From the NCBI GenBank assembly GCA_903916135.1, contig CAIWVT010000374.1, forward strand, positions 1 through 18,396: DNA of 18,396 nt, read 5' to 3'. The notes beneath the pieces are model-generated. The model made no database searches. It was not told the origin of the DNA and saw only the letters and a list, made by a program, of their open reading frames with translations. Of the stretch, positions 1 through 6,782 are shown piece after piece; the first letter of the stretch is position 1, and each line of letters starts with the position of its first letter. This stretch comes from an uncultured bacterium. GTDB taxonomy: Bacteria > Bacteroidota > Bacteroidia > Bacteroidales > CAIWKO01. The position numbers were made by a program, and so were the translations under genes.

Positions 1-1416
1 GACCAAATTTATTTGATTGACTTGCACGGTAGCAATAAACCTAAAGAGTTTGCACCAGATGGGGGCAAAGACGAAAATGTTTTTGACATTGAACAAGGTG
101 TTGCAATTTCTTTGTTTATAAAGAAGAAAGACATTGAGAAAAAAATATTGTACTCCGATTTTTGGGGAACACGATTAGAAAAATATCAACAAAGCTTAGC
201 AGAAGATTTAAAAAGTGTGGATTGGAAAGAAGTTAAAGCTACTGCACCTTTTTATCTTTTTAAACCTCAGGATGAAAAACTGAAAACGGAATACTTTAAG
301 CTCCAATCTTTGAATGACATTTTCATAAAAAGCAGTTTGGGTATTTTTACTCACAGGGATACTTTCCTTGTTGACACTAATTCAAATATACTAAACAGTA
401 GAATTCAGAAATTCCAAAAATCTGAGACACCAACGGATATTAAAAAAGAATTTGACTTAACTGATACAAGAGATTGGAAAATTGAAACTGCATTAAAAGA
501 AATAAAGAAAAACGAAATTGTAATAAAAGATTATTGCTATCGTCCATTTGATCAAAGATTTGTTTGCTACAATATTGAAATGTTTGATAGAGGATGTTCC
601 CGATTTGAATTGATGAAATCATTCCTACAATCAAAAGATAATTTAGGATTAATTACTGGAAGAGCTGGTCAAAATGTAACACCGCATCTAAATTGGAATC
701 TTGTATCTATTAGCAATACTCTGACGGATGCAAATCTTTTTTCCAGAGGAGGTGCAACTATATTTCCTCTATACCTTCTATTAAAACAAATCAATAACTT
801 ATTTGTTTCCGAACCTATAGTTTCTTATGGAAAAAGAAAAATTGAAACAGATGAATTTGAATTAATAGAAAACTTCACAAAGGAGTTTCGTAATTACATA
901 GACTTGCATTACAAACAACATTATTCACCTGAAGAAATTTTTGGTTATATCTATGCGATTCTCCATAGCCCCACTTATCGCACAAAATATGCTGAGTTTT
1001 TGAAAATAGATTTCCCAAGAATTCCTTTTTCAACTGATAAAAAAGTTTTCAAGCATTTAGCTGAATTGGGAAATGAATTAATCAATGCTCATTTGTTGAA
1101 GGAAATAGAAAAAAATTATCCTTTTGGTGAATTTATTGGAAAAGGAGATAGCATAGTTGAAAAGCCCAACTACGTAATGGAAAAGAAAAACGGGAAACTA
1201 TTTATCAACAATAAGCAATACTTCAACAATGTGCCGCATGAGGTTTATGACTTTTACATTGGAGGTTATCAGGTGCTTGGCAAATATTTAAAAGACAGAA
1301 AAGGCAGGGCATTAAGTTATGCAGAAGTGACAAATGTTGAAAAAACGATAAAGGCAATTGCTTTCACTATTGACCAAATGAATAGGATTGAAAAACAAAC
1401 TAAAGATTGGATTTAA
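1..1416 (+). CDS. Type ISP restriction-modification enzyme, C-terminal part (5' truncated by window)
   Basis: This is the C-terminal 471 residues of a single-chain type ISP (LlaGI/LlaBIII-like) restriction-modification protein, which combines nuclease, translocase, adenine methyltransferase and target-recognition parts. The frame is open from base 1 (D-Q-I-Y before the first possible TTG at 13), so the start lies upstream. The first visible residues, IDLHGSNK, then APDGGKDENVFDIEQGVAI, match the end of the methyltransferase core of this family. NTLTDANLFSRGG followed by FPLYLL, ILHSPTYRTKYAEFLKIDFPRIPF, and the terminal IGGYQVLGKYLKDR segment are typical of the C-terminal specificity domain. 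The nuclease, helicase and NPPY parts are outside the window, so whether the full enzyme is intact cannot be judged. It is followed after 2 nt by a small gene, probably in the same operon. The family call rests on remembered motifs. Confidence 0.85.
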   Translation, partial: DQIYLIDLHGSNKPKEFAPDGGKDENVFDIEQGVAISLFIKKKDIEKKILYSDFWGTRLEKYQQSLAEDLKSVDWKEVKATAPFYLFKPQDEKLKTEYFKLQSLNDIFIKSSLGIFTHRDTFLVDTNSNILNSRIQKFQKSETPTDIKKEFDLTDTRDWKIETALKEIKKNEIVIKDYCYRPFDQRFVCYNIEMFDRGCSRFELMKSFLQSKDNLGLITGRAGQNVTPHLNWNLVSISNTLTDANLFSRGGATIFPLYLLLKQINNLFVSEPIVSYGKRKIETDEFELIENFTKEFRNYIDLHYKQHYSPEEIFGYIYAILHSPTYRTKYAEFLKIDFPRIPFSTDKKVFKHLAELGNELINAHLLKEIEKNYPFGEFIGKGDSIVEKPNYVMEKKNGKLFINNKQYFNNVPHEVYDFYIGGYQVLGKYLKDRKGRALSYAEVTNVEKTIKAIAFTIDQMNRIEKQTKDWI

Positions 1417-1418
1417 TT

Positions 1419-1808
1419 ATGGAACTATATTTTTTTAAAAGCATAGAACACAAAAACTATTTTCTCATTTACAGAGGAATCAAAGGAGAAAACCCTGAAA
1501 GATGGTTAGCAAAATTGACTCATACTGGTGAATTTGCCGATAGTGGCTATAGACAATTGGAAATTGAAATGGGATTTGTTCTCAAAACTGATGCCCCTAA
1601 TAATTTCTTAGATTTTTTAGTTGAAAATGTTGCAACAAACCATATTGAAAACCCTGACTACGACGATTCAACTGTCCGTTCATGGTATGAGTTTATCGAG
1701 ACCAACAATACCGACAAGTGGCTAAATGAATTTTACGATTTTCAAAAACAAAAACAAATGAAGTTTAAAAAGGCAAATGAAGTTGGAATGCAAACTTCGT
1801 TGTTTTAA
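1419..1808 (+). CDS. Small unknown protein next to the type ISP gene, C-terminal clamp-binding-like motif
   Basis: I do not recognise the family. The best start is the ATG at 1419, 2 nt after the type ISP stop codon, giving 129 residues; a TTG at 1407 in the same frame would overlap the upstream gene and seems less likely. The protein is soluble, with no signal peptide or membrane segment. It is rich in aromatic and acidic residues (for example NPERW, VRSWYEF, KWLNEFYDF) and has a basic stretch near the end. The last five residues are QTSLF (codons 1791-1805), close to the bacterial beta-sliding-clamp-binding consensus QL(S/D)LF and exposed at the very C-terminus. The tight spacing suggests co-translation with the restriction enzyme. 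A role as an accessory or modulator of that enzyme is inference only. Confidence 0.7.
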   Translation: MELYFFKSIEHKNYFLIYRGIKGENPERWLAKLTHTGEFADSGYRQLEIEMGFVLKTDAPNNFLDFLVENVATNHIENPDYDDSTVRSWYEFIETNNTDKWLNEFYDFQKQKQMKFKKANEVGMQTSLF

Positions 1809-1830
1809 TTAACATCAGTTGTCTCGTTCA

Positions 1831-1871
1831 GCTTAGTCTGTGCCTAAGTCCCATATATTTATATAGCCTCT
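1831..1871 (+). repeat. 41-bp repeat, copy 1 (left of the zinc-ribbon gene)
   Basis: This element matches 2758-2798 in 37 of 41 positions, in the same orientation. It contains a CTTAG-7 nt-CTAAG dyad followed by the AT-rich segment ATATATTTATATA. It lies 23 nt after the preceding gene. It is probably a dispersed intergenic element; the dyad has no T-tract, so it is not a classic terminator. Confidence 0.75.
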
Positions 1872-1887
1872 CCCTATTTCACAAATT

Positions 1888-1935
1888 AACCAATCAACCA
1901 ATTAACCATTTAACCATTCAACAATAAAACAATAC
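1888..1935 (+). repeat. 8-bp tandem repeat (AACCAWTY-like), six units
   Basis: Six consecutive octamers are visible: AACCAATC, AACCAATT, AACCATTT, AACCATTC, AACAATAA, AACAATAC. It is a degenerate microsatellite between the restriction locus and the next gene. In composition it resembles the reverse complement of the 9-bp repeat after pheT. No function is evident. Confidence 0.65.
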
Positions 1936-2000
1936 AAACCTTCCATTTGCTTTTCAGAAAAAAAATCGTGCTATTTCTCAGCTCTTACTAAAATAATTTT

Positions 2001-2008
2001 TACTTTTG
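2001..2008 (+). promoter_or_regulatory. Candidate -7 promoter element for the zinc-ribbon gene
   Basis: TACTTTTG matches the Bacteroidota -7 consensus TAnnTTTG exactly and lies 65 nt upstream of the ATG at 2074. No TTG was found at the expected upstream spacing, so only half of the promoter is supported. Confidence 0.35.
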
Positions 2009-2073
2009 TGTTTTAAAACCATTACGGATGGACGAACTTTATTGCAATAATTGACACTAAAACACTAAATACT

Positions 2074-2739
2074 ATGAATGAATTAGCTGTATTTTACGAT
2101 GCCATTGATCGCGAAACACTTGATTTGATCAATTATCATAAACAATGTTTGGAGGATGCTGAAAAATCGGGCAATCATGACCCTGAATATGAGGAAAAGA
2201 TTATAGTGCTTGATCAGTTAATAGAGCATGTTCATGAGCGTGTGATACAGAAGAAAATGCTATATGAGAAAGAGAAACAGATAGAAAGTGATTTGCTGAA
2301 AAGTCGGGGACATGGAGATTGCCCTACCTGCAACGATAATATGGATGTTGAAATTATAGGTGAAGAAAAGAACGAAGAGTTAGATGTGATATGCGATACA
2401 GTTATATGTAAGCATTGCGGTACTGAATTTATGAATCCGATGCCGAATACATGGAGCGACCGCCTGAAGTTATTCGAATTTATTATCACCTCGTTCGGTG
2501 GGTTGATTGATGCCGAAAACAAACGTTCAAACAATACCACAGATTTGCAAGCCTTTATTGAATTGGTTGAAGGATGCAAGAAGATGAAAGAAGCTCAATT
2601 AGAAGTAGAACGTACCGAAAGAGACTTATGGGCGGCAATTAAAGCATCAGAAGTTGCTCAGATAGACTTGCGCGATTTTTTGTTAATGGCAAAACTACAA
2701 GGGATGCGTTGGGATAATCTTGATACGTTTGTCAATTGA
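2074..2739 (+). CDS. Hypothetical zinc-ribbon / coiled-coil protein
   Basis: This is a 221-residue soluble protein I cannot assign to a named family. The middle carries two CxxC pairs, CPTC at residues 83-86 and CKHC at 112-115, separated by 25 residues; this is a zinc-ribbon arrangement whose second knuckle continues into GTEFMNPMP. The segments on both sides (about 25-80 and 160-200) are rich in charged residues and Leu/Ile and look helical or coiled-coil. There is no signal peptide. The gene stands alone and is bracketed by two direct copies of a 41-bp repeat (1831-1871 and 2758-2798). A DNA- or protein-binding role would be the usual reading of such a zinc ribbon, but this is inference. 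Confidence 0.75.
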   Translation: MNELAVFYDAIDRETLDLINYHKQCLEDAEKSGNHDPEYEEKIIVLDQLIEHVHERVIQKKMLYEKEKQIESDLLKSRGHGDCPTCNDNMDVEIIGEEKNEELDVICDTVICKHCGTEFMNPMPNTWSDRLKLFEFIITSFGGLIDAENKRSNNTTDLQAFIELVEGCKKMKEAQLEVERTERDLWAAIKASEVAQIDLRDFLLMAKLQGMRWDNLDTFVN

Positions 2740-2757
2740 TTCTATTCCTCCTGTCCT

Positions 2758-2798
2758 GCTTAGTCTCTGCCTAAGTTGCATATATTTATATAGGCTCT
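2758..2798 (+). repeat. 41-bp repeat, copy 2 (right of the zinc-ribbon gene)
   Basis: This is a direct copy of 1831-1871 with four mismatches, starting 18 nt after the stop codon of the zinc-ribbon gene. It keeps the CTTAG/CTAAG dyad and the ATATATTTATATA segment. Confidence 0.75.
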
Positions 2799-2805
2799 AC
2801 ATAAA

Positions 2806-2947
2806 ACCCCGAAGGGGTGTCATTATTATAGAAAAAACAAAATGAAGCGAGCTAAAACCCCGAAGGGGTGCCATAAATAATATCACCCCTTCTGGATTCG
2901 TGATAGCCGTTAGTATTCGTATTATAATAATGTTATCCCTTCGGGAT
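2806..2947. repeat. Cluster of four ACCCCGAAGGGGT-type palindromic repeats, outer pair inverted
   Basis: The core CCCCGAAGGGG occurs at 2807-2817 and 2858-2868. A degenerate inverted form (CACCCCTTCTGGAT) lies at about 2885-2898, and ATCCCTTCGGGAT at 2935-2947. The first and last copies extend into matching flanks (CATTATTATAG on the left, its reverse complement on the right), so the outer pair forms an inverted repeat about 140 bp wide. This resembles the dispersed palindromic elements common between Bacteroidota genes. Confidence 0.65.
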
Positions 2948-2993
2948 TAAAAAAAACCATTCGGCGGTAGGCTCTGCCTTCTTTGGAAATATC

Positions 2994-3017
2994 ATACCGA
3001 TACGGTATCTGTAATAG
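2994..3017. repeat. Dispersed repeat with ATACCG palindrome; related copy at the right window end
   Basis: It begins with the perfect dyad ATACCG-ATA-CGGTAT (2994-3008). The 21 nt at 2997-3017 match 18150-18170 with three mismatches, all transitions. Looser similarity may continue downstream in both places. It is probably a member of an intergenic repeat family. Confidence 0.5.
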
Positions 3018-3072
3018 TCCAATCCCGACAGGTGTGTGTACGGGACAGGGAAATTGAACTATAACAGCTACT

Positions 3073-3164
3073 CTCTCGGCATTATACCAAATTGGATTTG
3101 GACTAAAACATAGTATGTAATGGTATAAAACCTCAAAAGTTGATTTTCGAGAGCTATATATAGC
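3073..3164. promoter_or_regulatory. Nested inverted repeats upstream of the first T9SS gene
   Basis: The outer arms CTCTCG (3073-3078) and CGAGAG (3148-3153) enclose the inner arms TTATACCA (3082-3089) and TGGTATAA (3121-3128). The 12-bp perfect palindrome GCTATATATAGC follows at 3153-3164. The arrangement could be a structured RNA leader, a regulator site or part of a repeat element; the sequence does not decide. Confidence 0.4.
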
Positions 3165-3295
3165 ATGAACAAAAATAGACGAAGACTCAAGATTAAATCC
3201 TATATTTTTAGTATTGTTTTGTTGACTATTTCAGTTGTTTTACGATTTTTATAATGTATAACAGTACCTTAACACCATTATATCATATATTGTTC

Positions 3296-3303
3296 TATTT
3301 TTG
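3296..3303 (+). promoter_or_regulatory. Candidate -7 promoter element for the first T9SS gene
   Basis: TATTTTTG fits TAnnTTTG exactly, 47 nt upstream of the ATG at 3351. No convincing TTG lies 17-23 nt upstream, so this is a partial match. Confidence 0.35.
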
Positions 3304-3350
3304 GCAAAATATTTTTATCCATTCAAAACTCTTAATAATACTCTATAAAT

Positions 3351-6300
3351 ATGTCAACATTATATACGTTCTGTAAGTTTATTACGGCTCAAAAGATTAA
3401 GAAAATGGGCGTACCCATCTTCTTTAAAAGTCTTATGATGGTGATGCTGCTGGGGATGCTTAGCACCCATAGTTTTTCGCAATCAAGCGGTTGGAGTTCC
3501 ACCATGGAAACCCAAAAAGTCTTTATCGAAAATCAAGGACAGTTTGATAATGCGCCAACCGGCGATGCTGTGCTGTATGCTTTTTTTGGAGGCTCCACTT
3601 CAATTTATTTCACCAAAAAAGGAGTTTCTTACACGTTTTTGAAACGTTGGGCGAAAGAAAAAGACGCGAATGAGCGCGAAGAGAAGTTTACGACGGCAGA
3701 AGAGTGGAAAGAAAAGGAAGCTGAGGAGCGTCGTATGGAATATGAAAGCGATATGGTTTCTATGACGTGGGCAGATGCAAACTTGGATGTAGAAGTCATT
3801 GGCTACGACAAAACATCCGACTACCATAGTTTTTGCATAAAAGATAAAGATGGAAAAATTACGAACAAGAACTTTATTAAAGCGTTTAAAAAGATAGTTT
3901 ATAAAAATATTTATCCTGGCATTGATATCGAGTATGTTTTTCATCCAGATGGCGGATTAAAATATGCTGTGATACTGCATCCCGGGGCTGATATTTCAAA
4001 AGTCCGCATGAATTATTCTGTTGCTCCAGAAATCGCAATAAATGGCGATGTTCACCTTCCTACAAAGTTTGGCGATATTATTGACCATGCCCCTGCGACC
4101 TTTTATGCTGATATGAAATCGAAAATGATAGCCTCGCATTTTATAAAAAACGGCAACAGCATTTCTTTTGCTGTAAGTTCGTTTGACATTACGAAAAATA
4201 TTGTTATTGACCCTTGGACACAAACTCCCGCAATGCCCAATTCAAATGGGGTATGGGAATGTGAACGCGATGGTGCCGGCAATGTTTACATCATTGGTGG
4301 GGAAATGCCAATGAAACTTATTAAATATAATTCAACAGGTGCTTTACAATGGACCTATAGTACGCCTTATGATACAGCTTCTTCCTGGTTAGGAACTTTT
4401 GCAACAGATCTTGCTGGAAATAGTTATGTAACACAAGGTTCAATTGCCGCTTTACAAAAAATAGATGCAAATGGTGGTGTGGTTTATACGTGGAATGCAT
4501 CTTTGTTTAGTGTAGATGAATACTGGAATATTGCTTTCAATTGCGACCAGACAAAACTTATTATTGGTGGAACATCCGGTACTATGCTTGGTCTTCATGG
4601 CGCCATATTTTATATTGATGTAAATAATGGTTCCGTATTAAGCAATCAGACTGTTGCGTATGGCAGTATGTTTGGTATCCCTCCAAGCATTCAGGAAGTA
4701 AGGTCAATAACCTCTTGTCGGAATTCAAGGTATTATTTTTTAACATTGGATACACTTGGGTGCATTGATGATACCTACAATGCTTGTGCCTCGCCTTCTG
4801 TCTTTAAGATGAATCATGGATATCATTTCTCGTATAGAAGCGAAAATTACAAAATGAATACGGGCAATTCAGGAATGATGTGTATCCGTGCAAATAAAAA
4901 CTTTGTTTACACTCAAAATGGTAGTGTGATTGAAAAACGATCCTTGATTGATGGTTCTGTAATAACTTCTGTTCCCATTCCGGGTGGAAGTACTATTACG
5001 GATCCTTTATTTGGACAACATCAGGCTGGTAATGCAGGAATTGACATTGATTCATGTGGAAATGTCTATGTTGGCTCATCGGATGGTATATATAAATTTG
5101 ATGCAGACCTTAATCTTATTTCTTCCATTCAAACCCCTTTTAAAGTTTATGATGTGGCTGTCAGTATCAATGGTGACGTAATATTTTGTGGTTCTACAGG
5201 CACTGCGGCTACCAATGGAAATAGAAATGGCGAAGTTCAATCGGCAAATATGTCTGCATGTTTACCAATGGTTTTAGAATGTTGTGATGCCAATATTTGT
5301 CCGGCAGGTCCTATCTGTAATAATGCTGGTCCTATATCGTTAACTGGTGGCACACCAGGTGGCACATGGAGCGGACCCGGTGTAGATCCTACAGGGATTT
5401 TTGATCCAGGCGTTGCAGGAGCCGGAACAATTACCATCACTTATACTTTAGCATGTGGGTCAGGTTCCATCAATATTATTGTAAATCCTTGCGGATGTCC
5501 AACGGTAACACCTACGGCTACAAATATTATTGATGTCTGCACAGGGCAAACAAATGGAAGTTTTACGGTAAACACAAGTGGTGGAACTCCTCCTTATAAT
5601 TATACACTTCTTGACGGAGCCACGCCGATTGCAACCTATAATAATATAAGCGGTTCACAGGAATTCACAGGATTGGCTGCCGGATCATACACGCTAAATG
5701 TGATTGATAGTAATGGCTGCCCAGGAAACATTACGGTTACGATTGCTTCATTAACCAGTTTAGCACCTGTTATTTCTGGACCTACATCTATTTGTTCGGG
5801 AAACACAGCCACCTTGGATGTTGGGGCGGGATACACATCCTATCTTTGGTCAACCAATGCAGCAACACAAACCATTAATGTTGGCGCAGGTACTTATTCA
5901 GTTAGTGTTACGAATGGCAGCGGCTGTAGTGGAAGTGCTTCTATTACCGTAACTACATTTAGCATGACCGTCAACCTTACTCCTCAAGATGCAGGATGCC
6001 CAGGTACATGCGATGGAAGCATCACTACCAACGTAATTGGAGGAAGTGCCCCTTACACTTACTTATGGAGCAATGGGCAAACCACACCAAATATTATTGG
6101 ACTGTGTGCTGGCAATTATGCTGTAACCGTCACAGATTCTAACTCGTGTACAAAAATCACAAACGCAACAATTAACTCTGAAAATATCAGCGCAAGTTTT
6201 ATTGCGAACCCAGAGTCGGGAGCACTTCCCTTAAGTGTTGCGTTCACCTATACTGGTTCCGGTGCCGTGTCGTGGTACTGGGATTTCGGAAATGGGCATA

Positions 6301-6710
6301 CTTCCACAGAGCAGTATCCTCCAATACAAACTTACGATACGGTTGGATCATATAATGTAACATTAATCGTCTCGACTGGTGCTCCTGATTTTTGTAAGGA
6401 TACTGCCCATGTCGTTATTGAAGTTCAAAAACCTTCTTCTTTAATTATACCCAATATTATTACACCAAATGGTGATGGACATAATGATGAATTTATATTG
6501 CTGTATAAAGAAATTGAGACTTTCACCGGTACCATATTCAATAGATGGGGAAAGAAAATATTTGAATGGACAGATATAAGCAAGGGATGGAATGGTATCA
6601 CCAATGGCGGAGAAGTAGCTTCTGATGGCGTATATTTCTATATTATTTACGCCAAAGGCAAGGATAAAATTGAATATAATTTAAATGGAACCGTAACGCT
6701 TCTACGATAA
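3351..6710 (+). CDS. Large T9SS-exported surface protein with DUF7948-like, SprB/Ig-like, PKD-like and type B sorting domains (paralogue 1)
   Basis: This 1119-residue protein is predicted to be exported by Sec and then the type IX system and displayed on or released from the cell. Residues 1-44 form a long-n-region signal peptide (hydrophobic core near 25-40, cleavage near SFSQ). A DUF7948-like region follows (about 56-295), starting with KVFIENQGQF and including IYPGIDIEYVFHP and GDIIDHAP. A propeller-like region with repeated GNVY elements spans about 300-635. Then come a GTWSGPGV module (about 660-710), an SprB-like repeat (about 715-800), an Ig-like domain (about 805-868), another SprB-like repeat (about 872-942), a PKD-like domain (WDFGNGHTS, about 948-1026) and a gliding-motility/type B C-terminal domain (ITPNGDGHNDEF, FNRWGKKIFEW, YNLNGTVTL). 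The ATG at 3351 is preferred over Met19 (3405) because the paralogue has an N-terminus of equal length. An adhesin or surface-structural role is inferred. A paralogue follows after 72 nt. Confidence 0.88.
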   Translation: MSTLYTFCKFITAQKIKKMGVPIFFKSLMMVMLLGMLSTHSFSQSSGWSSTMETQKVFIENQGQFDNAPTGDAVLYAFFGGSTSIYFTKKGVSYTFLKRWAKEKDANEREEKFTTAEEWKEKEAEERRMEYESDMVSMTWADANLDVEVIGYDKTSDYHSFCIKDKDGKITNKNFIKAFKKIVYKNIYPGIDIEYVFHPDGGLKYAVILHPGADISKVRMNYSVAPEIAINGDVHLPTKFGDIIDHAPATFYADMKSKMIASHFIKNGNSISFAVSSFDITKNIVIDPWTQTPAMPNSNGVWECERDGAGNVYIIGGEMPMKLIKYNSTGALQWTYSTPYDTASSWLGTFATDLAGNSYVTQGSIAALQKIDANGGVVYTWNASLFSVDEYWNIAFNCDQTKLIIGGTSGTMLGLHGAIFYIDVNNGSVLSNQTVAYGSMFGIPPSIQEVRSITSCRNSRYYFLTLDTLGCIDDTYNACASPSVFKMNHGYHFSYRSENYKMNTGNSGMMCIRANKNFVYTQNGSVIEKRSLIDGSVITSVPIPGGSTITDPLFGQHQAGNAGIDIDSCGNVYVGSSDGIYKFDADLNLISSIQTPFKVYDVAVSINGDVIFCGSTGTAATNGNRNGEVQSANMSACLPMVLECCDANICPAGPICNNAGPISLTGGTPGGTWSGPGVDPTGIFDPGVAGAGTITITYTLACGSGSINIIVNPCGCPTVTPTATNIIDVCTGQTNGSFTVNTSGGTPPYNYTLLDGATPIATYNNISGSQEFTGLAAGSYTLNVIDSNGCPGNITVTIASLTSLAPVISGPTSICSGNTATLDVGAGYTSYLWSTNAATQTINVGAGTYSVSVTNGSGCSGSASITVTTFSMTVNLTPQDAGCPGTCDGSITTNVIGGSAPYTYLWSNGQTTPNIIGLCAGNYAVTVTDSNSCTKITNATINSENISASFIANPESGALPLSVAFTYTGSGAVSWYWDFGNGHTSTEQYPPIQTYDTVGSYNVTLIVSTGAPDFCKDTAHVVIEVQKPSSLIIPNIITPNGDGHNDEFILLYKEIETFTGTIFNRWGKKIFEWTDISKGWNGITNGGEVASDGVYFYIIYAKGKDKIEYNLNGTVTLLR

Positions 6711-6782
6711 ATTTTATTAGCATAAAAGCCCCTAATACGTAATTTGCGATATTGATTAAACGAATCATAAAACATTGTAATC

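Larger units (their letters stand above)
2740..3350. other. 611-bp gene-free, repeat-rich intergenic region
   Basis: No credible coding frame is present. From left to right it holds the second 41-bp repeat, four GAAGGG/CCCTTC-type palindromes, an AGGC-TCT-GCCT hairpin (2969-2979), the palindrome ATACCG-ATA-CGGTAT (2994-3008), nested inverted repeats (3073-3164), and an AT-rich leader with a -7-like promoter element before the first T9SS gene. Confidence 0.7.
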
